NCBI GenBank assembly: GCA_947575805.1
Contig: CANPOY010000011.1
Location: 1-62,149, forward strand
DNA from: an uncultured Lachnospiraceae bacterium
GTDB lineage: Bacteria; Bacillota; Clostridia; Lachnospirales; Lachnospiraceae
DNA: 62,149 nucleotides
Direction: 5' to 3'
Every line of letters begins with the position of its first letter. Within the stretch, counting starts at the first letter, position 1. Both the position numbers and the translations under genes were made by a program. The notes under the pieces were generated by a model that did not search any database, was not told the origin of the DNA, and was given only the letters and a program-made list of their open reading frames with translations. Shown one piece after another: positions 45,419-54,393 of the stretch.

Positions 45419-45664
45419 ATGGCAGTAAAGATCAGGTTAAGAAGAATGGGACAGAAGAAGGCTCCTTATTATAGAATCGTTGTGGCTGATTCTCGTTCCC
45501 CCAGAGACGGAAGATTTATTGAGGAGATCGGCACCTATGATCCCAGCACCAATCCCAGTACCTTCAAGGTAAATGAGGAGCTGGCAAAGAAGTGGCTGGC
45601 TAACGGTGCACAGCCTACTGAACAGGTAGCTAAGCTGTTTAAGGTGGCCGGCATCGAAAAATAA
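45419..45664 (+). CDS. rpsP: 30S ribosomal protein S16
   Basis: 81 residues from the ATG at 45419; the upstream in-frame ATG at 45404 is part of the SD string [27 protein letters not shown] is diagnostic. khpA follows after 24 bp. Confidence 0.97.
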   Translation: MAVKIRLRRMGQKKAPYYRIVVADSRSPRDGRFIEEIGTYDPSTNPSTFKVNEELAKKWLANGAQPTEQVAKLFKVAGIEK

Positions 45665-45688
45665 ATTTTGATTCTTTGGAGGTGGCTT

Positions 45689-45916
45689 ATGAAGGAATTA
45701 GTTGAAGTAGTAGCAAAAGCGCTTGTAGACAATCCGGATGAGGTTGTTGTGACCGAGAAGAGCGAAGGCAGAAATACAGTTATCGAACTTCATGTAGCTG
45801 CATCCGATATGGGTAAAGTTATCGGCAAGCAGGGCAGGATCGCAAAGGCGATTCGTTCTGTGGTAAAGGCTGCATCATCCAAAGATAACAAAAGAGTGGA
45901 TGTTGAAATTGTGTAA
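45689..45916 (+). CDS. khpA: KH-domain RNA-binding protein KhpA
   Basis: 75 residues from the ATG at 45689, with GGAGGTGG upstream. A single KH domain with the GxxG loop G-K-Q-G in K-V-I-G-K-Q-G-R-I-A-K-A-I-R. KhpA works with KhpB in RNA binding and cell-size control in Gram-positive bacteria. It lies in its usual place between rpsP and rimM. Confidence 0.95.
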   Translation: MKELVEVVAKALVDNPDEVVVTEKSEGRNTVIELHVAASDMGKVIGKQGRIAKAIRSVVKAASSKDNKRVDVEIV

Positions 45917-45928
45917 GCTGTAAAGGTG

Positions 45929-45960
45929 AGGAGGAACAGAACTGGTTCCTCCTTGTTTGT
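45929..45960 (+). terminator. Terminator after khpA
   Basis: AGGAGGAAC (45929-45937) pairs with GTTCCTCCT (45945-45953), followed by TGTTTGTTT. The interrupted T-run suggests partial readthrough into rimM. Confidence 0.65.
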
Positions 45961-46057
45961 TTGCCGGAACGGAAAGTAATCCAGACGGCTGAGAGCTTTG
46001 AGTGCGCGCGCTGTTATTCTGATGGATGCGCAGTCGTACTCTTTTCAGGAGAAAACA

Positions 46058-46570
46058 ATGGAAGATTTTTTTCAGGTGGGAGTGATTACCTCCACTCACG
46101 GAATTAAGGGAGAAGTTAAGGTATTTCCCACAACAGATGACCCCAGGCGGTTCAAGCGCCTGCAGGAGGTCATTCTGGACACGGGAAAGGAGCGTCTGGT
46201 GCTGGAGGTGGAGGGAGTCAAATTCTTTAAGCAGTTTGTCATCCTGAAATTCAAGGGGCTGGACAACATTAACGATGTAGAAAAGTACCGCAGGATGCCC
46301 CTCTTGGTCACCAGAAAGAATGCGGTCAGGCTGGCAAAGGACGAGTACTTTGTAGCGGATCTGATCGGGCTGGAGGTACGGGACGAAGACGGCGCAAAGA
46401 TAGGCCGTTTACAGGATGTGATAGAAACCGGGGCCAATGATGTGTATGACATTGAAATGGACGACGGCAGAAGGCTGCTTCTTCCGGCAATCAGGCAATG
46501 CGTCCTGGAGGTGGACATAGAGGCAGGATATATCAGAATTCATATTCTGGAAGGGCTGCTGGACCCGTAG
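46058..46570 (+). CDS. rimM: Ribosome maturation factor RimM
   Basis: 170 residues from the ATG at 46058 (CAGGAG upstream). N-terminal RimM domain (F-Q-V-G-V-I-T-S-T-H-G-I-K-G-E-V-K-V) and PRC-barrel (Y-F-V-A-D-L-I-G-L-E-V) ending in G-L-L-D-P. It assists 30S head assembly with S19 and normally accompanies trmD. Confidence 0.95.
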   Translation: MEDFFQVGVITSTHGIKGEVKVFPTTDDPRRFKRLQEVILDTGKERLVLEVEGVKFFKQFVILKFKGLDNINDVEKYRRMPLLVTRKNAVRLAKDEYFVADLIGLEVRDEDGAKIGRLQDVIETGANDVYDIEMDDGRRLLLPAIRQCVLEVDIEAGYIRIHILEGLLDP

Positions 46571-46659
46571 ACGGCAATATAGGGATGCAATGCTGCCCGG
46601 GGAAGGTACAGTCATGGACAGGCGCAACCATCATCATAGCAGGAAAGGGGAACTGATAA

Positions 46660-46687
46660 TTGACTATTTCCAGGAATATGGTATGAT
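46660..46687 (+). promoter_or_regulatory. Promoter of trmD
   Basis: TTGACT (46660-46665), 16-bp spacer, TATGAT (46682-46687), giving a leader of about 75 nt that ends in the hairpin next to the trmD ribosome site. Confidence 0.6.
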
Positions 46688-46736
46688 ACTGTCATTGACT
46701 TTTTTTAAGGCATACTTTTTGACCTTGGGATTGTGA

Positions 46737-46763
46737 GATTCCGCGAAGCGGAATCATGGAGGG
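46737..46763 (+). promoter_or_regulatory. Hairpin abutting the trmD ribosome binding site
   Basis: GATTCCGC (46737-46744), GAA, GCGGAATC (46748-46755): a perfect 8-bp stem whose last base is the C of CATGGAGG (46755-46762). Strongest example of the recurring element. Confidence 0.65.
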
Positions 46764-46767
46764 CAGC

Positions 46768-48480
46768 ATGAAATTCCATATATTAACACTTTTTCCGGAG
46801 ATGGTGAGGCAGGGGCTGGAGACAAGCATTATAGGCCGGGCTGTGGAAAAGGGACTGATCCGGCTGAATCCGGTTAATATCAGGGATTTCACTTTGGAGA
46901 AGCATGGCAGAGTGGACGATTATCCTTATGGCGGCGGCGCAGGCATGTTAATGCAGGCGCAGCCTGTTTTTGATGCCTGGAAGTCCGTCTGCGGGAATGG
47001 GGATGAAGCTGCCGGGGAAAATGTTGCTGACAGCGGCACGTCCGATGTTCTGGAGGGCAGGACCAGACGTCTGAGAACGATTTATGTCACGCCCCAGGGG
47101 GAGCCCTTCACCCAGAGAAAGGCCAGGGAGCTTGCCGGAGAGGAGGAGCTTGTTATCCTCTGTGGGCATTATGAAGGCATTGACGAGCGGGTTTTGGAGG
47201 AAGTGGTGACAGACTGTATTTCCATTGGAGACTATGTACTCACCGGCGGGGAGCTGGCAGCCATGGTGATCGTGGATGCGGTGGGAAGGCTGGTGCCGGG
47301 GGTTTTGGGAAACGAATTTTCCGCGGAGGCGGAGAGCTTTCACGGGGATCTGCTGGAATACCCGCAGTATTCCCGGCCGGAAACGTGGCACGGAAAGAAG
47401 GTGCCGGAGGTGCTTTTGTCCGGCGATCATGCGAAGGTAGATCGGTGGAGACTGGAGAAAGCCAAGGAGCGGACCGCGGCAGTGCGCCCCGATCTTTACC
47501 ATAAATATGAAGAAAAGCAGGCTTTGATTAAAAGACTGTCAAGGGATAAGAGAAATCAGATACACATTATGGAGAGTCTTGCTGCGGGACGGGGAGAAAT
47601 CCTGTATCGAAAGGACGGAGGAATTCTTGTCTGCGACCGGGAGGCCAAGGTATGTATGCTGTCCCGTGAAGCCGGGGGAGGCAAGGCTGGCGTTAAGCCG
47701 GAGGAACTGCTGTCTGCGGAGGCGGGGGGAGGAAAGTACGGTGTGAAGCCGGAAGCGCTGCTGTCCGCGGTGCCGGAGGAAGCAGAATGGATGGCAGTTC
47801 CGGAAGGGAGGCTGGCGGAGGAGCTGCGGGAAAGAGGCTTCAGGATCTGCGGAAAATTCAGCCGGTATCTTTATACTCCGAAACAGACGCTGCCGGTTCG
47901 ATACAGGGACATCCGCAGACTGACTGTCGGAGATCTGGATTATGTCAGGGAACATATCGACAGACTGAGGATCGGGGAGCCGGCTGCGGAACCTTCGGCC
48001 TGCAGTGATGAAAGCTGTTGTCCGGAAACGGAACAGTATCTGCAGGAGCGTATCCGTGCCGGGGCAATGTACGGCGCCTTTGCGGAGTGCAGGCAGATCG
48101 GCTTTGTTGGAATACACAGAGGAGGCGGCATTGGGATGCTGTATGTGGAGAAGGAATACCGCAGGCAGGGTATAGGGGAAGCGCTGCTGTCCTACAATAT
48201 CAATCGTATTCTGGAGCAGGGCCGGACTCCCTATCTTCATCTGCGGCAGGACGGCTTCGGGGCAGAGGGACATCAGGAGGAGGCTTCCATTTCGGGAAAG
48301 ATGTCTGTGCCGGATGGAGGACGAGAGGCAAAGCTTACCCCGGAGAGGACTTTTGAACGGGAGGGCACCCGGATCATGGAGCATCTTCTGGAGAAACTGG
48401 GGCTGTATAGGGCCGGCCGGGAATTATGCTGGCTGCGTCGGGATACTGCAGTGCAATCGGAGGAGGGAATATGCGTTTAG
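46768..48480 (+). CDS. trmD: TrmD tRNA (m1G37) methyltransferase fused to a GNAT acetyltransferase
   Basis: 570 residues, more than twice the usual 240. The ATG at 46768 is preferred over 46756, which lies in the SD. Residues 1 to about 265 are a complete Trm[33 protein letters not shown] and the knot region [12 protein letters not shown]. Residues about 266-565 follow with no stop or frameshift: a first half with [11 protein letters not shown] and C-G-K-F-S-R-Y-L-Y, then a GNAT core with I-G-F-V-G-I-H and the acetyl-CoA motif [12 protein letters not shown] 17-residue tandem repeat lies at about 301-334. The acetylated substrate is unknown; tRNA or a ribosomal protein are possibilities only. 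Confidence 0.93.
   Translation: MKFHILTLFPEMVRQGLETSIIGRAVEKGLIRLNPVNIRDFTLEKHGRVDDYPYGGGAGMLMQAQPVFDAWKSVCGNGDEAAGENVADSGTSDVLEGRTRRLRTIYVTPQGEPFTQRKARELAGEEELVILCGHYEGIDERVLEEVVTDCISIGDYVLTGGELAAMVIVDAVGRLVPGVLGNEFSAEAESFHGDLLEYPQYSRPETWHGKKVPEVLLSGDHAKVDRWRLEKAKERTAAVRPDLYHKYEEKQALIKRLSRDKRNQIHIMESLAAGRGEILYRKDGGILVCDREAKVCMLSREAGGGKAGVKPEELLSAEAGGGKYGVKPEALLSAVPEEAEWMAVPEGRLAEELRERGFRICGKFSRYLYTPKQTLPVRYRDIRRLTVGDLDYVREHIDRLRIGEPAAEPSACSDESCCPETEQYLQERIRAGAMYGAFAECRQIGFVGIHRGGGIGMLYVEKEYRRQGIGEALLSYNINRILEQGRTPYLHLRQDGFGAEGHQEEASISGKMSVPDGGREAKLTPERTFEREGTRIMEHLLEKLGLYRAGRELCWLRRDTAVQSEEGICV
47668..47769 (+). repeat. Tandem 51-bp repeat in the TrmD-GNAT linker
   Basis: Two units, 47668-47718 and 47719-47769, encode [17 protein letters not shown] and [17 protein letters not shown] (15 of 17 residues identical). 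A recent in-frame duplication. Confidence 0.85.
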
Positions 48481-48989
48481 AAACGCAAAGACTGATTATA
48501 AGAATGATGAAGGGGAAAAAGAAAAAAACAATTTTGAGTGCAGGAACGATTCTGGGAGTGATACTGGTGTGTGTCTTTCTGTTTGTCTACATGGCATACG
48601 TGAAAGGCTTTTACTCTGCCAGTGAAAAGATTGTCGGTGAATATACGGGATTGGCGGAATTAAGCTTTTTAGGGGATAAAGAATGTTATAAGATTGCATT
48701 GAACAGATTTGGCCAGCCGATCTTCGAAGACCCTGATGCCGCATTCAAACAGGCTGCCATGGATTATGAAGAGGCAATTAATCTGATTTATGAAACCTTT
48801 CAGGCCGAATATGAGCTGAAACCGTTCGGTAAAAAGAACTATCAGATGTATCTGACTCTTGGATGGCAGATTCCTACCGGAAACGAAGAGATTCGCAGAC
48901 AGGGAAGTAATCTGACAAAATTTCTGGATCTATATGAAAACAGTGAAAAAAGATGGTATCTGACACCGATAGGCTGGGTTTTGGAGTAA
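48471..48989 (+). CDS. Small single-pass membrane protein with GNAT-like first residues
   Basis: 172 residues from the ATG at 48471, 3 bp after GGAGGG and overlapping trmD by 10 bp. The first 11 residues, [11 protein letters not shown], are the standard opening of RimJ-type GNAT acetyltransferases, but no acetyltransferase follows. Instead come a K-rich stretch, one membrane segment (about 23-44) and an extracellular domain of about 125 residues that I do not recognise. The inner ATGs near 48504 have no ribosome site. The gene looks like a membrane protein that took over the start of a lost GNAT gene. Confidence 0.7.
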   Translation: MRLETQRLIIRMMKGKKKKTILSAGTILGVILVCVFLFVYMAYVKGFYSASEKIVGEYTGLAELSFLGDKECYKIALNRFGQPIFEDPDAAFKQAAMDYEEAINLIYETFQAEYELKPFGKKNYQMYLTLGWQIPTGNEEIRRQGSNLTKFLDLYENSEKRWYLTPIGWVLE

Positions 48990-49039
48990 GGAACCCCGGC
49001 CTGTTTTTTCAGGATCGGCACTGAGGACGCAAAAAACAC

Positions 49040-49068
49040 TTGCATTTCCACCCCGGTTGTGGTAAAAT
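49040..49068 (+). promoter_or_regulatory. Promoter of rplS
   Basis: TTGCAT (49040-49045), 17-bp spacer, TAAAAT (49063-49068), about 80 bp before rplS. Confidence 0.65.
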
Positions 49069-49147
49069 CTGACTGTTGCGTACACAAGGACGGTCCTCTG
49101 TTACAGAATTGTATTAAGAACGTCTGCATTTGTTAAAGGAGGCTCGT

Positions 49148-49495
49148 ATGAGTGATATTATCAGAGAGATCGAAGCAGAACAGCTGAAAGAAAAGGTGGA
49201 TGAATTCAATGTGGGAGATACCGTCAGGGTCTATGGTAAGATCAAGGAGGGTAACCGCGAGAGAATTCAGGTATTTGAGGGAACCGTTCTGAAGAGACAG
49301 GGCGGAAGCAGCAGGGAGACTTTCACGGTGAGAAAGGTTTCCAACGGTATCGGCGTAGAGAAGACCTGGCCGGTACATTCTCCTAATGTAGAGAAGATTG
49401 AGGTAGTGAGAAGAGGTAAGGTAAGGCGTGCAAAGCTGAATTATCTGAGAGGCCGAATCGGCAAGAAGGCCCGGGTAAAAGAGCTTGTAAAGTAA
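49148..49495 (+). CDS. rplS: 50S ribosomal protein L19
   Basis: 115 residues from the ATG at 49148 behind [28 protein letters not shown] and [14 protein letters not shown] are diagnostic. It sits at the 30S-50S interface. A terminator follows directly. Confidence 0.97.
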   Translation: MSDIIREIEAEQLKEKVDEFNVGDTVRVYGKIKEGNRERIQVFEGTVLKRQGGSSRETFTVRKVSNGIGVEKTWPVHSPNVEKIEVVRRGKVRRAKLNYLRGRIGKKARVKELVK

Positions 49496-49504
49496 AAGGG
49501 CTGA

Positions 49505-49536
49505 GGGGACAATTACTTTATGTAGTTGTCCTTTTC
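49505..49536 (+). terminator. Terminator after rplS
   Basis: GGACAA (49507-49512) pairs with TTGTCC (49526-49531), with TAC/GTA extending the stem inward, followed by TTTTCTATTTTTT. Confidence 0.8.
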
Positions 49537-49597
49537 TATTTTTTATTTCTATGGTATAATGATTCTGCTGACGCAGAATTCAGAAGGAAACGGAGAT

Positions 49598-50179
49598 ATG
49601 GCGAAAAAGAGTAAGGGTCTGACTTTTTACAAAAGAAGAAAAAAAATCAGTCCGGCCATGATCCGGGAGGTATTCATCTGGATATTCGGCCTGTTGGCGG
49701 CGGTATTTATTGCGACGGTGCTTGTTTTCTTCTTTGGAATGACTACGAACGTGGTCGGTGTGTCTATGGAGCCTGTGCTGTATAACGGGCAGCAGATATT
49801 CATAAATCGGTTTTTGTATGTGCTTTTTGCACCCGGGCGGGGGGATGTGGTGGTATTTCTGCCAAACGGCAACGAGAACGCCCATTATTATGTGAAACGT
49901 GTGGTGGCCGTTCCCGGGGATCATCTGCTGGTGAAGGACGGGATACTCTATGTAAACGGAATTGAGAGCGAGTGGGTGACCGATTATATAGCCGACCCCG
50001 GTATTGCTGAAAACGAACTGACCCTGGAGAGCGGGGAGTTCTTCTGCATCGGTGATAATCCCGGCAACAGCGAGGACAGCCGGTCCGCCAATATCGGCCC
50101 GGTGAAGGAGGCAGACATTATAGGAAAGGTGTGGTTTCGTGCCAGGTGTGCAGAGCAGGGCATGGGCTTTGTGAAATAG
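49598..50179 (+). CDS. lepB: Signal peptidase I (first copy)
   Basis: 193 residues from the ATG at 49598. A basic N-terminus and one membrane segment (about 25-47) precede the catalytic Ser56 in G-V-S-M-E-P and Lys100 in Y-Y-V-K-R-V. The box G-D-N-P-G-N-S-E-D-S-R is present. It removes signal peptides at the outer face of the membrane. A strong -10 (TATAAT, 49555-49560) lies upstream. rbgA starts 3 bp after the stop. Confidence 0.93.
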   Translation: MAKKSKGLTFYKRRKKISPAMIREVFIWIFGLLAAVFIATVLVFFFGMTTNVVGVSMEPVLYNGQQIFINRFLYVLFAPGRGDVVVFLPNGNENAHYYVKRVVAVPGDHLLVKDGILYVNGIESEWVTDYIADPGIAENELTLESGEFFCIGDNPGNSEDSRSANIGPVKEADIIGKVWFRARCAEQGMGFVK

Positions 50180-50182
50180 AAG

Positions 50183-51043
50183 ATGAATTACCAATGGTAT
50201 CCCGGTCATATGACGAAGGCAAAGCGTATGATGCAGGAGAATATAAAGCTGATTGACCTGGTGATTGAGCTGGTGGACGCACGGATTCCCTTGAGCAGCC
50301 GTAATCCGGACATCGACGGGCTGGGCAGGAATAAGTCACGGATCGTATTGCTGAACAAGGCGGATCTTGCCGATCCGGTGTATAACGCACAATGGCTGGA
50401 ATATTTTAAAGCCCGGGGAGCCTGTGTGTTGGAAATAAACGCTAAGAGCGGCGGGGGGGTCCGGGGGATCAATCAACTGGTGCAGGAGGCATGCAGGGAA
50501 AAGCTGGAGCGGGACAGGAAACGGGGGATCGTAAATCGTCCTGTCAGAGCTATGGTAGTGGGAATCCCCAATGTGGGAAAGTCTACTTTCATCAATTCTT
50601 TTGCGGGGAAAGCCTGTGCGAAGACCGGCAATAAGCCGGGAGTTACAAAAGGGAAGCAGTGGATCCGGCTGAATAAGGGTCTGGAGCTTCTGGATACGCC
50701 CGGGATTTTGTGGCCGAAATTTGAAGACAAAGAAGTGGGAATGCGGCTGGCATTTATCGGCTCCATGAACGATGAAATTCTTGTCAGTGAGGAGCTGGCA
50801 TGCGATTTGTTATGCTGCCTGAAGGAATGGTACCCAAAGAACGTCTGTGAGCGATACGGTATACAGTGGAAGGAGACCTTTGCCGAGGCGCTGGAGGACA
50901 TTGCCCGCAGTAGAGGCTGCTATACCAAGGGAGAGCAGCTTGATCGGAAGAAGGCGGCGGATATGCTGCTGGATGATTTCAGAAGCGGGCGTCTGGGCCG
51001 GATTACCCTGGAACGTCCCGGAAACCAGACAGACGGAGTCTGA
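50183..51043 (+). CDS. rbgA: Ribosome biogenesis GTPase RbgA (YlqF)
   Basis: 286 residues. The circularly permuted GTPase order is visible: G4 N-K-A-D near residue 55, then G1 G-I-P-N-V-G-K-S-T near residue 128, then G3 D-T-P-G near residue 173. N-Y-Q-W-Y-P-G-H-M-T-K-A starts the protein. It is needed for late 50S assembly. Located between two signal peptidase genes. Confidence 0.96.
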   Translation: MNYQWYPGHMTKAKRMMQENIKLIDLVIELVDARIPLSSRNPDIDGLGRNKSRIVLLNKADLADPVYNAQWLEYFKARGACVLEINAKSGGGVRGINQLVQEACREKLERDRKRGIVNRPVRAMVVGIPNVGKSTFINSFAGKACAKTGNKPGVTKGKQWIRLNKGLELLDTPGILWPKFEDKEVGMRLAFIGSMNDEILVSEELACDLLCCLKEWYPKNVCERYGIQWKETFAEALEDIARSRGCYTKGEQLDRKKAADMLLDDFRSGRLGRITLERPGNQTDGV

Positions 51044-51136
51044 TGCGGGTCCGGAAGGCAGACCGGGTCTGACAGGGTTTTGTGAGGCAGCCGGACAAAG
51101 CCTGCCGGGAGTTCGGCAGCTTTTTACGATTATAAA

Positions 51137-51153
51137 ATGCTTCGGCATGGAGG
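51137..51153 (+). promoter_or_regulatory. UUCG hairpin abutting the second lepB ribosome binding site
   Basis: ATGC (51137-51140), TTCG loop, GCAT (51145-51148), overlapping CATGGAGG (51146-51153). The UUCG tetraloop is exceptionally stable for a short stem. Confidence 0.5.
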
Positions 51154-51159
51154 AATACA

Positions 51160-51705
51160 ATGAATAAAGTCATGAAGGAAATGATAAGTACGCTGTTGTA
51201 CCTTTTGATCGTTCTTTGCCTCACCTGGGTTGTCATTCAGTTTGTAGGCCAGCGTACGGAGGTGGATGGGTCTTCCATGGAGCCAACTCTCTCTCACGGC
51301 GATAATCTGATCGTGGATAAGATTTCTTATCGTTTTCGGGATCCGGAACGGTTTGACATTATCGTGTTTCCGTATAAGTATGAGAGTAAGACATATTTCA
51401 TAAAGAGGATTATCGGTTTGCCGGGAGAAACGGTACAGATCGATGAGCAGGGTAAAATCTACATCAATGGCGAGGTTCTTGCCGAGGGTTACGGCAGGGA
51501 AGTGATCAGGGCTGAGCTCATAGGACTGGCCAGAGAGCCGATAGAGCTGGGAGAGGACGAATATTTCGTTCTGGGTGATAATCGGAATAACAGCAGCGAC
51601 AGCCGTACGGAGGCGGTGGGAAATATCAAGCGGAGCGACATCATCGGCAAAGCGTGGCTCCGGGTCTGGCCGTTTAGTAAATTCGGCATACTGAGGCATC
51701 AGTAG
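51160..51705 (+). CDS. lepB: Signal peptidase I (second copy)
   Basis: 181 residues. One membrane segment (about 10-30), catalytic Ser39 in G-S-S-M-E-P and Lys82 in F-I-K-R-I-I-G-L-P-G-E; G-D-N-R-N-N-S-S-D-S-R is intact. It differs widely from the first copy, so it is not a recent duplication. Multiple type I signal peptidases are common in Gram-positive bacteria. Confidence 0.94.
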   Translation: MNKVMKEMISTLLYLLIVLCLTWVVIQFVGQRTEVDGSSMEPTLSHGDNLIVDKISYRFRDPERFDIIVFPYKYESKTYFIKRIIGLPGETVQIDEQGKIYINGEVLAEGYGREVIRAELIGLAREPIELGEDEYFVLGDNRNNSSDSRTEAVGNIKRSDIIGKAWLRVWPFSKFGILRHQ

Positions 51706-51749
51706 AAAAGGAAGATCACGGGAAAAGCGTTTCGGCAGGAGGAGTCAGA

Positions 51750-52523
51750 ATGCTGGGCATCGGAGAGATAAAAGGGGAGTTTCAGGCAGCTTCTGTGGAA
51801 GAGCTGCCTGAATTTATAAAACGATACGAAGAAGATCAGCGGAGCGGTGTACGGCAGATGGTGAGATCTGCCGGGAAGAAACTGGCGGCACTGGAAAAGG
51901 AAAAAGCGCGTATCGAGGAGCTTCGGGTATACGAAGAGAAGTACGGAGATTGTGAATTTATCTGCGGTATCGATGAAGCCGGCAGAGGGCCGCTGGCGGG
52001 GCCGGTGGTGGCGGGGGCAGTGATCCTGCCGAAGAATTGCCGCATTTTATATGTAAACGATTCCAAGCAACTGACCGAAAAAAAAAGAGAGGAGCTTTAT
52101 ACCGTGATCCTGGAGACGGCAGTCAGCTGGGGGGTAGGGTATGCCTCTCCGGAGCGCATCGACGAGATCAACATTCTGCAGGCCACCTATGAGGCGATGC
52201 GGGAGGCAGTGGGAATGCTTGATCCTCAGCCGGACATTCTGCTCAACGACGCGGTGACCATCCCTGGGGTAGGGATCCGGCAGATTCCCATTATCAAGGG
52301 AGATGCCAGGAGCCTTACCATCGGTGCTGCCAGCATTATTGCCAAGGTGACCAGGGACCGGTTGATGCTGGAGTATGACAGGGTTTTTCCAGAGTATGGT
52401 TTTGCGGCAAATAAGGGATACGGAAGTGCGGCGCATATGGAGGCACTGAAAAAGTACGGCCCCACGCCTATACACAGAAGAAGCTTTCTCAAAAATATTT
52501 TTTCCGACGGAAAGGAAACATAG
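51750..52523 (+). CDS. rnhB: Ribonuclease HII
   Basis: 257 residues. After about 65 helical N-terminal residues, the catalytic core starts with C-G-I-D-E-A-G-R-G-P-L-A-G-P-V and contains Y-V-N-D-S-K-Q-L and G-D-A-R-S-L-T-I-G-A-A-S-I-I-A-K. It removes RNA from RNA-DNA hybrids. It ends 1 bp before the next gene. Confidence 0.97.
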   Translation: MLGIGEIKGEFQAASVEELPEFIKRYEEDQRSGVRQMVRSAGKKLAALEKEKARIEELRVYEEKYGDCEFICGIDEAGRGPLAGPVVAGAVILPKNCRILYVNDSKQLTEKKREELYTVILETAVSWGVGYASPERIDEINILQATYEAMREAVGMLDPQPDILLNDAVTIPGVGIRQIPIIKGDARSLTIGAASIIAKVTRDRLMLEYDRVFPEYGFAANKGYGSAAHMEALKKYGPTPIHRRSFLKNIFSDGKET

Positions 52524-52524
52524 C

Positions 52525-54393
52525 ATGAAACTTTCACAGCTATTTACGGGGCGTCCCCGGACGGAAGAGCGTGTCGGGGGAAAAGGGCGTGCTTCTCAGT
52601 CACAGTCTGCTGCCCGCACGGCTGATCTCAACCGCCAGATTCGTTCGCTGGTGCCGGGGCAGACTATCCGGGGGGAGATCGTGTCCAGAAACGGCAGCGA
52701 GGTGCAGATCCGCCTGTCGGATGATATGGTGATGAACGCCAGGGTGGATCAGAGCATAAATCTTGAACTGGGCAAGAACGTGACCTTTGAGGTAAAAAGC
52801 AATGGCGGGTCGCTATCCTTGAGTCCGCTGTTTACAAATATTGCCGCGGACGCCAACGTGCTGAAAGCTCTGGACATGGCAGGACTGCCGGTCAATGAGA
52901 TTTCCGTGAGCATGACGGAACAGATGATGAAAGCAGGACTGCCTGTGAACAGGAATTCTCTGCAGCAGGTATATCGGGAGATCAACAGCTTCCCGGGCGG
53001 GAGAGTTTCCGATGTGGTGGATCTGCACAGGCTGCAGCTGCCGGTTAATGAGGAAAATATGAGACAAATGGAGTCCTACCGCAATCTGACGCACCAGCTG
53101 ATCAAAGGCATGACTTCGATTCTTGACGAGCTTCCCGGAGCGGCAGGTAATATGCTGTCCGCGGGAAACGAAGGTGCCGCCGCAGGATTGTACAGAGAGC
53201 TTTTTGCCATGATAAAAGGAGAGACGGGAACAATTGCGGATTTCATTCCGGAAGCGACGCAGAAGGCAGTTGCGGAGATGGCGGAGGGCATTGCAAACGG
53301 AGAGACCCTCCTGCAGGAAGCAGCAGGGACAGCCGGAGAGGCGGAAGCGGCGAAGAAGGGCGGAGAGAGCCTGGAAGCCGCTCTGCGGGAATCGGGCAGG
53401 ACGGGTGGTGAAGCAGGCCTTGCGGAAGCCGGGGCAGGGCTGCCTGAAAAAGATGTAAATCAGCCCGTGCCAGGGGAGGGCATATCCAGAACCATGATGC
53501 CGGAGCTGCCCAATTCACCGGGTGCGGGAGGCGCGGCAGTTCACGTTTCCGAAAGGATCCGGGCGGCAGTGACTGAAGGTATGCTTCAGGTGCTTGATGA
53601 TTTACAGATGCCTCCCGAGGAGAAAGGTATCCTGCAGGAAGCCATTCAGCGTTTCGGACAGGGCCGGATGACAACCAACGAGCTTTTCGATACGGCGGCC
53701 AGGATGCTGGAAGCTGCCGGGCATACGGAAGGCGGCATTCGGCAGATGCACAGATTGTTTGCCGGGAAAGACTTTCAGAGCATATTGACGTCACAGATAA
53801 AGGAAATGTGGACACTCCGTCCGGGGGAGGTTTCGCAGCCGGAAAAGGTGGAGGAGCTGTACAGAAGGATCGACAGGCAGGTGAAAGGGCTGTTACAGGC
53901 ACTGGAGACCGGAGGCCAGGAAAACAGCACGGCATACAGGGCGGCGGCTAATCTGTCCCAGAATGTGGACTTTATGAACCAGATCAATCAGATGTACGCG
54001 TATGTCCAGCTGCCCCTGCGCCAGCTGCAGTCGGAGGCCCACGGTGATCTGTATGTCTATGCCAATAAGCGGAGTCTGGCGGACAACGACGGTAAGGTAA
54101 GCGCTCTGCTGCACCTGGATATGGAGCACCTGGGGCCGCTGGATGTCTATGTGACGCTGCAGGAGGCAAGGGTAAGCACGAAGTTTTATGTTGCAGACGA
54201 TGAGATACTTGATTTTATAGAAGGACATTTGGATATACTTACCAAAAGACTGGAAAAAAGAGGCTATAGCTGCACGGTGTCCATGACCATGAGAAATGAA
54301 AAGAAGGCACAGGAGGGCGGCGGTCTGGCTCCGCTTCTTCAGCAGGAGTCGGGAATGCTTCTGTCCCAGTATGCGTTTGATGTCAGAACCTAG
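52525..54393 (+). CDS. YlqG-like protein with FliK-type C-terminal domain
   Basis: 622 residues. The first 120 contain a beta-rich segment (L-V-P-G-Q-T-I-R-G-E-I-V). The middle (about 130-460) is helical and Gly/Ala/Glu-rich with low complexity (about 260-330). The last 130 residues resemble the flagellar hook-length control C-terminus: L-H-L-D-M-E-H-L-G-P-L-D-V-Y-V-T and V-S-T-K-F-Y-V. No signal peptide. With the following FlhB-like gene it matches the order rnhB-ylqG-ylqH of Bacillus. Function unknown; a link to type III-like export is inferred from the two domains. Confidence 0.7.
   Translation: MKLSQLFTGRPRTEERVGGKGRASQSQSAARTADLNRQIRSLVPGQTIRGEIVSRNGSEVQIRLSDDMVMNARVDQSINLELGKNVTFEVKSNGGSLSLSPLFTNIAADANVLKALDMAGLPVNEISVSMTEQMMKAGLPVNRNSLQQVYREINSFPGGRVSDVVDLHRLQLPVNEENMRQMESYRNLTHQLIKGMTSILDELPGAAGNMLSAGNEGAAAGLYRELFAMIKGETGTIADFIPEATQKAVAEMAEGIANGETLLQEAAGTAGEAEAAKKGGESLEAALRESGRTGGEAGLAEAGAGLPEKDVNQPVPGEGISRTMMPELPNSPGAGGAAVHVSERIRAAVTEGMLQVLDDLQMPPEEKGILQEAIQRFGQGRMTTNELFDTAARMLEAAGHTEGGIRQMHRLFAGKDFQSILTSQIKEMWTLRPGEVSQPEKVEELYRRIDRQVKGLLQALETGGQENSTAYRAAANLSQNVDFMNQINQMYAYVQLPLRQLQSEAHGDLYVYANKRSLADNDGKVSALLHLDMEHLGPLDVYVTLQEARVSTKFYVADDEILDFIEGHLDILTKRLEKRGYSCTVSMTMRNEKKAQEGGGLAPLLQQESGMLLSQYAFDVRT

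Noticed and set aside
46614..46736. A 40-codon ORF (MDRRNHHHSRKGELIIDYFQ...) behind GGGGAAGG upstream of trmD
   Set aside because: It overlaps the predicted trmD promoter and leader, has no recognisable family and odd composition. Chance ORF more likely.
49069..49147. Possible L19 autoregulatory leader before rplS
   Set aside because: The leader is too short and shows no clear pair of hairpins by eye; a covariance model would be needed.
50183..51043. Circular permutation of the GTPase motifs in RbgA
   Set aside because: A known property of the YlqF/RbgA family, not novel.
49598..51705. Two signal peptidase genes flanking rbgA as a recent duplication
   Set aside because: The two proteins differ too much; multiple SPase I genes are common in Gram-positives.
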